From Ornithinibacillus caprae (GTDB taxonomy: Bacteria; Bacillota; Bacilli; Bacillales; Amphibacillaceae): a stretch of DNA of 64,000 nucleotides. Below, in pieces: positions 7,949-17,800 of the stretch (position 1 is the stretch's first letter; each line of letters begins with the position of its first letter). Below the pieces are notes generated by a model. That model did not search any database. It was not told where the DNA came from and saw only the letters and a list, made by a program, of their open reading frames with translations. The translations under genes and the position numbers were made by a program. The DNA is taken from positions 124,001-188,000 of the forward strand of contig NZ_WOCA01000002.1 of assembly GCF_009728145.1 (NCBI RefSeq), given 5' to 3'.

Positions 7949-9658
7949 ATGAAAAAACTAGCAGTCATACTTATTATCTTAGTTACATTTTTTACTTTTG
8001 TAGAAACAGTATTTGCTGATGTTGACTATTCCATTACGGATGTTCAAATAGATGCTAATCTAATGGAAAATGGGGATGTTGTGGTAACGGAAAGGTTCAC
8101 ATATGATTTTGAAGATGATTTTAATGGTATTACCCGTACGATAATCCCAAAGAGTGATACATCGATTGAAGACTTTGTGGCAAGTGAAAATGGAAAGTCA
8201 CTGAAGGTTGAAACCGATGAAAACGAATATAAAATTTATCGTAGTGGTAAGGAGGAAACTATAACTGTAGACTTAAGTTATACCATTCATAATGGGGTAG
8301 AGGTATACTTAGATGTTGCGCAGTTCTACTGGCCATTTTTTGATAGTAGCAATGAATCGGAATACGAAAACATGACGATTTATGTGCATCCACCTAGTGA
8401 TACGAGTAATGTTACTGCTTATGGTTATGATGAAGCACATGATACAGCAGAAGTTACAGAAGAAGGGACTGTCGTTTTTTCATTAGGTCATGTGGAAGAC
8501 GAGAAGAATGGGGATATTCAAGTAGTATACGATGCTACTCTTTTTAGTGCTGCTACATTAACAAGTGAAAAAATGATGTGGGATTCGATTCAGGCAGATA
8601 TAGCTAATCATGAAGCAAAATTAGCTGCATTTCAGGAGAGAAAAGAGTGGTTAGATGGTATTGCGCCCTATGTTATTGGCTTGTTTGGATTATATTTAAT
8701 TATTTTGCTTTTCGTAAGCAGTAGGAAAAAAGTAGAACGAAAGCATTATGTGCAAAGTCGATTAAATCAGAACTTAAGCGTACCAAAGCTGGAAATGAGC
8801 TTGCCCGCAACGATCTATTATACCCATCCATTCACACCGCATAATCAATTACTAACGACAGCTTTATTAGAATTAATTCGAAAAGGTTATGTGCAATCAA
8901 ACAATAATCAAGAAGAGTTCTTGTTAGTAAATCGAAATACTGACCATGAACATGAGAGCTTATTAATAGATTACTTATTTGACAAAATTGGTGATGGCAC
9001 AACATTTCGATTTGACGATTTAAAAACATTTACAGAGGAACAATCCAATCATCATGATTACTACAAATTTATTGAAACATGGGTAAATTCAATTCGTGAG
9101 GAAGTACAATCGAAAGGACTTACCAAAAAGAAAGCAGGCTTTAGATGGTCGGTTGCCATCTCCAGTTTACTGCTTGTTCCATTAAGTATTTTCTTAGGGA
9201 TTCATGAATTATTTATGTGGATGTTTTTCTCTATTTTCCTAATGTTTTGCTTACTCGCTTTCAGTGTTTTATATAATCCGAGAACGTTGGAAGGTGCTAG
9301 CATATGGGAACAATGGAGAAAATTTAAAAAGGAATTCGGTGAAATGCCATCAAATCAGAACTTAAAATGGAGTAAGGATGAACATATCATCGCAGTTAAT
9401 TATGCACATGGTATTGATGATAAAAAAATGATAGAACGTAATAAAACATTTTTTAATCACGATAAATTTGACGAACCATCGAATACGAACATGGATACAA
9501 CGAACATCATGATTTTCTTTCTTATTGCAACATCGGCGAATCAACACTTTAGTGAAGCAGACACGGTTGTTGCTGAAACTACTGGTTCTTCGACCTCGGT
9601 AGGAGCAGGATCAGGTACAGGTGTAGGCGGTGGTGGCGGCGGATCGGGTGCGTTTTAA
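7949..9658 (+). CDS. DUF2207-family membrane protein
   Basis: 569 residues. The ATG at 7949 lies nine bases after AAAGGAG; a TTG three codons earlier overlaps the site. A signal peptide (MKKLAVILIILVTF.., cleavage near FA/D at 23) precedes an extracellular beta-rich domain of about 200 residues with the DUF2207 pattern (YSITDVQIDANL, NGDVVVTERFTYDF, NGITRTI). One transmembrane segment at about 232-252, a cytoplasmic part, two more hydrophobic helices at about 393-430, and a Gly-rich end GVGGGGGGSGAF follow. The family is widespread in Firmicutes and of unknown function. It is probably monocistronic; a GC hairpin lies just downstream. Confidence 0.85.
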   Translation: MKKLAVILIILVTFFTFVETVFADVDYSITDVQIDANLMENGDVVVTERFTYDFEDDFNGITRTIIPKSDTSIEDFVASENGKSLKVETDENEYKIYRSGKEETITVDLSYTIHNGVEVYLDVAQFYWPFFDSSNESEYENMTIYVHPPSDTSNVTAYGYDEAHDTAEVTEEGTVVFSLGHVEDEKNGDIQVVYDATLFSAATLTSEKMMWDSIQADIANHEAKLAAFQERKEWLDGIAPYVIGLFGLYLIILLFVSSRKKVERKHYVQSRLNQNLSVPKLEMSLPATIYYTHPFTPHNQLLTTALLELIRKGYVQSNNNQEEFLLVNRNTDHEHESLLIDYLFDKIGDGTTFRFDDLKTFTEEQSNHHDYYKFIETWVNSIREEVQSKGLTKKKAGFRWSVAISSLLLVPLSIFLGIHELFMWMFFSIFLMFCLLAFSVLYNPRTLEGASIWEQWRKFKKEFGEMPSNQNLKWSKDEHIIAVNYAHGIDDKKMIERNKTFFNHDKFDEPSNTNMDTTNIMIFFLIATSANQHFSEADTVVAETTGSSTSVGAGSGTGVGGGGGGSGAF

Positions 9659-9663
9659 AACAA

Positions 9664-9684
9664 GGGTGGGGGATTCCCCCACTG
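9664..9684 (+). terminator. GC-rich hairpin after the DUF2207 gene
   Basis: GTGGGGG and CCCCCAC are separated by ATT at 9666-9682. There is no T-run after it, so termination is uncertain. Confidence 0.4.
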
Positions 9685-9794
9685 CACACCAACGTGATTA
9701 AGTGAATTCAATAAGTCTATTTGCCTGTCAGCTGTCTATATAGCCAATGCTCAATAAATAATTTGAAATTTTAAAAGGGAAATTTTACAAATCT

Positions 9795-9823
9795 AGTTAG
9801 AAAGTAACAATTTATGCTATAAT
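9795..9823 (+). promoter_or_regulatory. extended -10 promoter of the LCP gene
   Basis: TATAAT at 9818-9823 is preceded by TG one base away (TGCTATAAT), an extended -10 box. The -35 region is weak. The distance to the ATG at 9858 is 35 bases. Confidence 0.6.
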
Positions 9824-9857
9824 TTTCTAAGAGTATAATGTAGAAAGTAGCGATTAA

Positions 9858-10793
9858 ATGTCTAAGGAAACAAAGAAAAAAATGAAGTTATGGAAAAAAA
9901 TAGTGATTTGGGTATTGGCTGTTCTAGTGGTTACAATGATTGGTGGCGGTGTCTACGCTTATTCCATCTATAATAATGCAAAGAAAACTGTCAATGATCA
10001 GATGCACAAAGAAGTGACGAACATAGATCAAAAGGTTACGAAGCAGAAGGTAGATCAACTGGAAACCTTGAATGTTTTACTATTGGGTGTGGATGCACGT
10101 GCTAATGATGCTGGGCGATCGGATACTCTGATGGTTTTAACATTAAATCCGCAGAACGACCAAATGCAAATTCTTAGTATTCCTAGAGATACCCGTACAA
10201 CGATCGTTGGTAAAGGGATAGAAGATAAGATTAACCATGCATATGCGTTTGGTGGGATCGATATGTCCATTGCTACAGTAGAGAATATGCTAGATATTGA
10301 GTTAGACTATTATGTTGAAATGAACATGGAAGGTTTAACGGAATTAATTAATGAATTAGATGGAATTACCGTACAGAACGAGTTAGACTGGGAAGGTGAT
10401 AATGGATTCCATTATAAGAAGGGTGAACTTCATTTAGATGGATTAGAGGCACTCGGATATGTACGGATGCGGAAACAAGATCCTAGTGGTGATTTTGGTC
10501 GTACTGCCCGCCAACGACAAGTGGTTGAAGCGACAATAGATAAAGGTGCAACTATCGCATCTGTTGGTAAGATTAATAATTATATCGATATTCTTGGTGG
10601 TAATATGGAAACCAATATGGATTTTGATGATATGAGAAATTTATTATTGAATTATAAAGATGTTCGACGTAACACCTCTGAATATATGTTACAAGGAACC
10701 GGAATGACCATTGACGGAATCTATTACTATCTAGTTTCTGATGAAGAATTACAGAAAGTAAATGGTATGATGGTAGGGAATAACCAAGAATAA
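9858..10793 (+). CDS. LytR-CpsA-Psr (LCP) family cell-wall glycopolymer ligase
   Basis: 311 residues: a short basic N-terminus, one transmembrane helix (about 13-35) and an extracellular LCP domain. Conserved features include NVLLLGVDAR, GRSDTLMVLTL, ILSIPRDTRT, KINHAYAFGG and the Arg-rich YVRMRKQDPSGDFGRTARQ. LCP enzymes transfer wall teichoic acids or other undecaprenyl-linked polymers onto peptidoglycan at the outer face of the membrane. The Arg residues that bind the pyrophosphate lipid are present. The gene has its own promoter and terminator. A shrunken second copy lies at 13226-13379, beyond xpt-pbuX. Confidence 0.93.
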   Translation: MSKETKKKMKLWKKIVIWVLAVLVVTMIGGGVYAYSIYNNAKKTVNDQMHKEVTNIDQKVTKQKVDQLETLNVLLLGVDARANDAGRSDTLMVLTLNPQNDQMQILSIPRDTRTTIVGKGIEDKINHAYAFGGIDMSIATVENMLDIELDYYVEMNMEGLTELINELDGITVQNELDWEGDNGFHYKKGELHLDGLEALGYVRMRKQDPSGDFGRTARQRQVVEATIDKGATIASVGKINNYIDILGGNMETNMDFDDMRNLLLNYKDVRRNTSEYMLQGTGMTIDGIYYYLVSDEELQKVNGMMVGNNQE

Positions 10794-10819
10794 GGTAGTT
10801 GCATCATCAGATTCAGAGA

Positions 10820-10857
10820 AGGTAGCATCCGTAGTAATATTGATGCTACTTTTTTGC
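10820..10857 (+). terminator. terminator of the LCP gene
   Basis: GGTAGCATC pairs with GATGCTACT around a 12-base loop and is followed by TTTTTT. Confidence 0.85.
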
Positions 10858-11064
10858 TTGGTAGTAAATTCTACTCGCCAGAAATCTTAGTGTAGGTAAG
10901 TGGTATGCTGTGAGGAACAACTGCCCGTAAATGTCCGATTCGTTCAAACGTTATTAGGTCATAACTTTAAGGTGAATCAGTTGGGATGAATAAAATCCCC
11001 CCATTGATAGATTCACTTTACAAACCTACTAATTTTTTGAATATTTCTTTATTTCCTATTGGGG

Positions 11065-11092
11065 TTGAATCTTGGTCAGCACATGCTATACT
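11065..11092 (+). promoter_or_regulatory. sigma-A promoter of xpt-pbuX
   Basis: TTGAAT (11065-11070) and TATACT (11087-11092) are 16 bases apart, and the -10 has the TGC extension. Transcription would start near 11099, shortly before the riboswitch aptamer. Confidence 0.7.
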
Positions 11093-11116
11093 AGTAACAT
11101 TCAAATTTTAATACTA

Positions 11117-13206
<2,090 letters not shown>

Positions 13207-13225
13207 TAGTAGGCGGTGATGAAGT

Positions 13226-13379
13226 TTGGAAAAAATAGTGATTTGGGTATTGGTCGTTCTAGTTGTTGCGGTGATTGGTAGAGGATTTAGTTTCCGATGA
13301 GGAATTGGCTAGGATGACTGGTATGATTGTTAGAGATAATAGCTGGGATAAGGTATTTATAATTGTTATTTCAATATGA
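13226..13379 (+). pseudogene. internally deleted relic of a second LCP gene
   Basis: The first part encodes LEKIVIWVLVVLVVAVIG, nearly the transmembrane helix of the LCP protein at 9858 (KKIVIWVLAVLVVTMIG). The DNA is also close to bases 9893-9950. After a frame change it continues as VSDEELARMTGMIVRDN, matching that protein's C-terminal VSDEELQKVNGMMVGNN. About 250 codons between the two are gone. The intact LCP gene and this relic flank xpt-pbuX. Confidence 0.8.
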
Positions 13380-13597
13380 AACTAGAAGGAGACTTATTGA
13401 TATCAATTTTGCTACGTAGGTATTCAGATTTCCAGTTTATTAGTTATCGTAATAGATTAAGGTGTATTATGATTACTAAAGACATTCATTCTATTTAAAA
13501 GAGTAAGTGTCCTTTTTTGTTATAAAAATATTTTCTTGATCCACTAACTATTATGAGAAATACAATTAAATAGTACTAAGCGCCTATGACATTAGGG

Positions 13598-13756
13598 TTG
13601 GTTCAAGAATTATTATCTTAAATAAATACAACTTATACGTTGGATATAGCAAATTCCATTGCTTATCAGGCCAATCGTCTACTTGGTTAAGGAGAAGAAA
13701 TGGTGGAGGAACTCAGTAGGAAGGTAAATGAGTTAAAAGGGTGGTTGTTCAGATGA
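13598..13756 (+). pseudogene. decayed reading frame upstream of the YwqI-like gene
   Basis: One frame reads VQELLS-stop-INTTYTLDIANSIAYQANRLLG-stop-GEEMVEELSRKVNELKGWLFR. The two internal stops and the lack of a start show decay. It occupies the place held by ywqH in the B. subtilis ywqHIJ locus, overlapping the start of the ywqI-like gene. I cannot confirm its family. Confidence 0.45.
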
Positions 13757-14030
13757 AAATACAATTAAAAGGAAATGGAAGCGGTGGAACAGAAATTAAG
13801 CTGGATTTCCATTTGGTCATGAGGAAACTTGAACATGCAAACGAACGCCTACGGGAGTTAGAATTGCCAAAGCCAAAAAATACGTATGGAAAAAACGACT
13901 TAAAGTTCACCAATGAATGGTTGGAACGAGAAGAAATGATTCATCAATTTTTCAAGCAATATGTGGAGACGGTGAAAAAAATCTTACAGATACGAAAGAA
14001 AATGTTAAGAAGTTGAAAGAACAGGATTAG
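13753..14030 (+). pseudogene. YwqI-like (DUF5344) protein with 3' frameshift
   Basis: Starts at ATG 13753, eight bases after GGGTGG. It encodes GTEIKLDFHLVMRKLEH, then KNDLKFTNEWLEREE and FFKQYVETVKK, the pattern of the YwqI/DUF5344 family encoded beside LXG toxins. In the given frame it ends at 14016. If one A is added to the run of seven A at 13975-13981, the frame continues as NLTDTKENVKKLKEQD to the stop at 14030, the usual family ending. So the gene carries a single-base deletion near its 3' end, or a sequencing error. YwqI-type proteins are small helical partners in export of LXG toxins by the type VII (Ess/Yuk) system. Confidence 0.7.
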
Positions 14031-14068
14031 TGATCGGTAGATAGAGGGACGGGAGGGGAGTAGGAGCG

Positions 14069-14155
14069 ATGAGCTCAACCCAATTATTAGAAACCAAAAC
14101 GTTAATAGAAACAGTTCTTGCACGAAGCAACACTTGGGACAGCTATAGCAATTAA
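14069..14155 (+). pseudogene. N-terminal stub of an LXG-type toxin
   Basis: A 28-codon frame starts at ATG 14069 after GGAG and reads MSSTQLLETKTLIETVLAR before a stop. Its position directly after the YwqI-like gene, and the amphipathic start with a TLIE segment, fit the first residues of an LXG polymorphic toxin. The rest of the toxin is lost. The family call rests mainly on gene order. Confidence 0.45.
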
Positions 14156-14496
14156 ATATAATCCCTCTTCAATATTTTCTTTATAGAGATGCTCTATTCC
14201 ATGTACTAATCCGAACATTATTTCATATTGTTCTGTATCATTATCAAATCTCATACATAATTCTGTATTAACTGATTTATCCCCTAAACCAATGAGCTTA
14301 CCTAATGCTACTGGATGGAAGTTTTACATTACAGAATTTTAAATCTTGAACAAGTAAGAAGAATATACGGTAGTGTACTATCTAAGCTAAATGACAAGTC
14401 AAAAGAGATAATAATAAACTTATTAGAGACATAAAAAGTGAAGACCCAAATATGTTTAGCAATTCTGTAGATGAAGTATTAAAAGCAATATAATTA
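14156..14496. other. scrambled remnants, probably immunity genes
   Basis: On the minus strand, 14156-14325 encodes a clean stretch (HPVALGKLIGLGDKSVNTE, then EQYEIMFGLVHGIEHLY) without start or stop, like an immunity-type protein. On the plus strand, 14340-14492 encodes RRIYGSVLSKLNDKSKE and, in another frame, DIKSEDPNMFSNSVDEVLKAI before a stop. Both look like pieces of deleted genes from a toxin/immunity cassette. Families not identified. Confidence 0.4.
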
Positions 14497-14538
14497 AAAC
14501 CACCTTAATGGGCTAAAGACCTTTTAAGGTGGTTTTAT
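14497..14538 (+). terminator. terminator closing the toxin-locus remnants
   Basis: AAAACCACCTTAA pairs with TTAAGGTGGTTTT around a 14-base loop; usable from both sides. Confidence 0.8.
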
Positions 14539-14809
14539 AATTTACTACTACCTAGTACCGAATAAATTGCTTATCAATATGAAGTTAAATATAACTGATG
14601 TAATACCCATATAACGTATTAACAAATTCTTTAGTACGTACAACACCTTTTAAAAAGGTAACCTATCTATTGAGTTTCATTAATTGTAAAATAGACTAAA
14701 ATCATTAGATACTACCATTCAGACCCTTCAATACGTTCCCTTTGTTTTCCCCTGCTTTTAAAGAAACTCGCAACTTTGGCGTACAATAGAACGGTTACTA
14801 GAGTGAGGG

Positions 14810-14878
14810 CTACTCCACCTCGATTAACTCCTGAATGTCGATGTCTAACACTTTGCATACGATTTCTAATGTTGAGAG
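14810..14878 (-). pseudogene. end of an XRE-type regulator
   Basis: The minus strand encodes LSTLEIVCKVLDIDIQELIEVE followed by a stop, the typical last helices of XRE repressors. The DNA-binding part is missing; the neighbouring DNA belongs to a CBO0543 fragment. Confidence 0.45.
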
Positions 14879-14882
14879 ATAA

Positions 14883-15134
14883 ACATTAGTTCCGATTAGT
14901 TTTATGTTGTTATATCAATGGACGTTAAACAAAAAAAATATCCATCTATATTCTATACTACTATCCGCAGTATTAGCTTTTATATTAAAACCCATTATGG
15001 TCAACCTTCACTTTTTCCATATATTTAAGGGAGTAAGTTTCGTTTATTTATTTCTATTTTATGTGGCATTTTTCATTGTATCTAAACTTTTTACAAACTT
15101 GTTTCTATGGTTGCAACAGAAAGAAACTAAATAA
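14883..15134 (+). pseudogene. C-terminal fragment of a CBO0543-type membrane protein
   Basis: The frame reads TLVPISFMLLYQW.. then LKPIMVNLHFFHIFKG and ends LFLWLQQKETK, three hydrophobic helices. It resembles the last half of CBO0543-family integral membrane proteins of spore formers, which have about 150-180 residues. A stop stands right before TLVPIS and no ribosome binding site precedes the first ATG (14904), so this is a 5'-truncated remnant. The family call is moderate. Confidence 0.5.
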
Positions 15135-15190
15135 TATGTTATTAAATAGGCGGAGCTAAGGTTGAAGAAGAAGCCATAAAGTACAAACAT

Positions 15191-15242
15191 AGAAAAGGAA
15201 CTTGCATACCTAAAAACCTAAGCTCCTTTTCTGCCTTTTTTA
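15191..15242 (+). terminator. terminator-like hairpin
   Basis: AGAAAAGGA pairs with TCCTTTTCT at 15191-15232, followed by GCCTTTTTT. It lies after the CBO0543 fragment. Confidence 0.6.
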
Positions 15243-15697
15243 TTCCAAACAAGCATCTCTTAGACTTAACCCTCCTTGAACTTTAACTCCTACATATGAA
15301 GAAATGGTTTCAGGAATACAGGGATCGTTCTTTGATTCAACCGGCATCCTGCTGTATGTAAAAGAACTTGAAACAAAGCGGGAAGCCGTTCATAACCCAT
15401 GACTGGTCCATTGGTATGGACCAGCTCCTCCTCAAAAACTTACAACTTTGTATGATAAGCCCAATAATCTAATACACAGGCTATCACAACCTAGTAGAAT
15501 GAAAAGCATTATTAAGAGGCTTTTAAAAAAAATTGCTTGCAGTAACTTGTGGTTATTCGAGTTTTTAGGGGTCTATCATAGTATAAGTTAATTAAACTAT
15601 CCCTATTAATAAATAGGTGTTTTATATTAGACAATCACCCTTACTCTTTTTAATTTTTAACATAAGATATTTTAAAACAAGAAGGAGGAATGATGAT
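15243..15697. other. intergenic region ahead of the coat-like genes
   Basis: No intact gene. 15295-15400 has a frame reading MVSGIQGSFFDSTGILLYVK that ends at a stop and has no start signal; it looks like a remnant. The last 120 bases are the promoter region of the next gene: CATAGTATA at 15577-15585 matches the -10 consensus CATAnnnTA of the mother-cell sigma factors E and K, but I cannot place a good -35 box. Confidence 0.4.
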
Positions 15698-16150
15698 ATG
15701 CTAAAAACGAAGCAAAGAGCAAGATATAATAAGAGTATGCCCACGTGGGTAGAAAAAATGTATTGTAAAACTAGTTATGACGATAGGTGTGACGATAAGC
15801 GTCATGATGGGTGTCACGATAAGCGTCATGATAGGTGTCACGATAAGCGTCATGATAGGTGTGACAAATGTCCACAGTCAGAAAAGGGTCACGGTCCGTG
15901 TTGCAAAGAACCCATTCAATGTAATGCATTAGACCCGACAAACTGCCATCCCTTTAATCCCAATATACCTCGTACTCTTAGAGAAGTGTTATTAAGTTTA
16001 ATCAACGAACAAGTCCAAGTCACTACTCCGTTTGGACCGATCACAGGAACATTGCTAGTCGTCAAATGTGATTATATCGTAATTGTTGAAGCTTCTGGAG
16101 CACAGGTACTGGTTCCTATTGATAAAATTGAGCTTGTCAGTGAATTATAA
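15698..16150 (+). CDS. Cys/His-rich spore-coat-like protein with DUF2642-type domain
   Basis: 150 residues from the ATG at 15698, nine bases after AAGGAGG. Residues about 26-55 contain three copies of an 8-residue unit (CHDKRHDR and variants) encoded by a 24-base tandem repeat. Eleven Cys residues lie in the first two thirds. The C-terminal 60 residues (EVLLSLINEQVQVTTPFGPI.. then VVKCDYIVIVE) look like an Sm-like beta barrel of the DUF2642 type, found in spore coat proteins of Bacillaceae. It likely sits in the spore coat, cross-linked through Cys, and the His/Asp repeats could bind metal (inference). The next gene encodes a related small barrel protein 13 bases on. Confidence 0.7.
   Translation: MLKTKQRARYNKSMPTWVEKMYCKTSYDDRCDDKRHDGCHDKRHDRCHDKRHDRCDKCPQSEKGHGPCCKEPIQCNALDPTNCHPFNPNIPRTLREVLLSLINEQVQVTTPFGPITGTLLVVKCDYIVIVEASGAQVLVPIDKIELVSEL
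15787..15858 (+). repeat. three tandem 24-base repeats inside the coat-like gene
   Basis: Units at 15787-15810, 15811-15834 and 15835-15858. The last two are identical; the first differs at a few bases. A further partial unit lies on each side. Each unit encodes eight residues, so copy-number changes keep the frame. Confidence 0.9.
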
Positions 16151-16163
16151 AGGAGGGATATAA

Positions 16164-16376
16164 ATGTTTGAAGAAACATTTGTTGAAGAACTTGCTACGC
16201 GTATTGGATCGAGAGTTGAAATAGCTACAGATAACAATTTTATAGAGGGGATTCTTTCAACTGTTACAGAAGAATTGGTTCTAGTTATTGAAGTTAGCAA
16301 TGGTTATGGATCAAGCACCATAATGTACATTGCGGTAGATGCTATTAACTTTGTTCGTTTTCCTGTAGCAGCATAA
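16164..16376 (+). CDS. small DUF2642-like coat-associated protein
   Basis: 70 residues, ATG after AAAGGAGGG. It reads FVEELATRIGSRVEIATDNN, then ELVLVIEV and YIAVDAINFVRFP: the same strand pattern (length-limited Sm-like barrel) as the C-terminal domain of the preceding protein, with no Cys. It is probably co-transcribed with that gene and made in the mother cell during sporulation (inference). A strong terminator follows at once. Confidence 0.7.
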   Translation: MFEETFVEELATRIGSRVEIATDNNFIEGILSTVTEELVLVIEVSNGYGSSTIMYIAVDAINFVRFPVAA

Positions 16377-16378
16377 AA

Positions 16379-16405
16379 TATTTTGCCCTAACAGTAGGGC
16401 AAAAT
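16379..16405 (+). terminator. terminator after the coat-like pair
   Basis: ATTTTGCCCTA and TAGGGCAAAAT are separated by ACAG. Confidence 0.9.
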
Positions 16406-16580
16406 AGATTTAATTGAACTTTAAAGGTAAATTGGAACGAGACAATCAAATCGAACATCATTGAGCCGGCAATGCCATTTTCGGAACCATCTTTAACACG
16501 AAACTGAGTCAAGGGTGGTTCCAACTTTTGTATTTTTCCAATATGTTAATGTAAGAAATTAATATTCAGGGGGTTCTTGT

Positions 16581-17732
16581 ATGGTCAATCAACCATATGG
16601 TGGAAGATTAATTAATCGTGAATTAACCGGAATTGAAAGGGATGAGGCGGTTAGGAATGCTGAAAACCTTAAGTCAATAACCATAAATTCCTGGGTGATT
16701 TCTGATATGGAAATGATAGGGACAGGTGGATACAGTCCTCTGACAGGATTTATGGGACAGGTTGATTATGAAAATGTCCTTAAGAATACACGTCTAGCGG
16801 ACGGTATGATTTGGAGCATTCCTATTACACTCCCGTCGACTGAAGAAGAGGCTAAAAATCTTAACATCGGTGAACAAATTGCCCTAAAAGGAAAAGATGG
16901 CATTATCTATGGAACAATTAACCTGGCCGAGAAATATGAATATGATAAAAAGAAGGAAGCGCAATGTATCTATGGGACGACTAGTGTGGCACATCCAGGT
17001 GTGAAGAAAGTCTATGATAAAGGAAATATATATCTTGGTGGGTCGATTACACTTCTTAATCGTCCGGATCACAGTCAGTTTGCTTCGTATTATATGGCTC
17101 CAGTTGAAACACGGCGGGTGTTTGAGGACCTGGAATGGAAAACAATCGTTGGCTTCCAGACACGTAATCCGATTCACCGTGCGCATGAACATATTCAAAA
17201 GACAGCGCTTGAGTCTGTAGATGGCTTGCTATTGAACCCGCTTGTCGGTGAAACGAAATCTGATGATATTCCGGCAGTTGTCCGAATGGAAAGCTATCAA
17301 ATGATTTTAGATAACTATTATGTGAAAGATCGAGTACGCCTTGTTATCTATCCGGCGGCCATGCGATATGCAGGACCGAAAGAGGCGATTCTGCATGCAA
17401 TTGCTCGAAAAAACTATGGCTGCACACATTTTATTGTTGGACGTGATCATGCAGGTGTAGGTGATTACTATGGCACATATGAAGCTCAAAAGCTGATAGC
17501 TCAATATGAAAAAGAACTCGGCATTCAGATTTTCAAATTTGAACATTCGTTTTACTGCAATGTCTGTGAAAATATGGCATCCATAAAAACATGTCCACAC
17601 AAAAAGAAAAATCATGTCCACTTGAGTGGTACAAAGGTGCGTGAACTGGTCCGTAATGGCATACGTCCGCCAAAGGAATTCTCACGTCCGGAAGTTGCAG
17701 ATGTGCTGATCAGAGGAATGCAGAAAGATTAA
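16581..17732 (+). CDS. sat: sulfate adenylyltransferase (ATP sulfurylase)
   Basis: 383 residues, close to the 382 of B. subtilis Sat; ATG seven bases after GGGGG. Key motifs: [15 protein letters not shown] near residue 195 with the HxxH of the nucleotide site, [12 protein letters not shown] near 287, and the [10 protein letters not shown] phosphate loop near 350. A CxxC..C..H set ([17 protein letters not shown]) near 325-340 is a zinc-like knuckle found in the bacterial and archaeal short form. It makes adenosine phosphosulfate (APS) from ATP and sulfate. The next genes are a sulfate-type permease and APS kinase, so the product is carried on to PAPS. The three genes are visibly richer in G+C than the flanks. 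Confidence 0.96.
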   Translation: MVNQPYGGRLINRELTGIERDEAVRNAENLKSITINSWVISDMEMIGTGGYSPLTGFMGQVDYENVLKNTRLADGMIWSIPITLPSTEEEAKNLNIGEQIALKGKDGIIYGTINLAEKYEYDKKKEAQCIYGTTSVAHPGVKKVYDKGNIYLGGSITLLNRPDHSQFASYYMAPVETRRVFEDLEWKTIVGFQTRNPIHRAHEHIQKTALESVDGLLLNPLVGETKSDDIPAVVRMESYQMILDNYYVKDRVRLVIYPAAMRYAGPKEAILHAIARKNYGCTHFIVGRDHAGVGDYYGTYEAQKLIAQYEKELGIQIFKFEHSFYCNVCENMASIKTCPHKKKNHVHLSGTKVRELVRNGIRPPKEFSRPEVADVLIRGMQKD

Positions 17733-17800
17733 GGTAGGCTGTTCAGAAAGGCCAATATTCTTTCTTATTGAATACGAATTAAAAAGGGATTTGATATCCT

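Noticed and set aside
15787-15858. Repeats as a CRISPR array
   Set aside because: The 24-base units are directly adjacent without spacers and lie inside a coding frame.
16406-16580. Possible SAM (S-box) riboswitch before sat
   Set aside because: Only a loose GGAACCA/TGGTTCC pairing is visible; none of the S-box core sequences are present.
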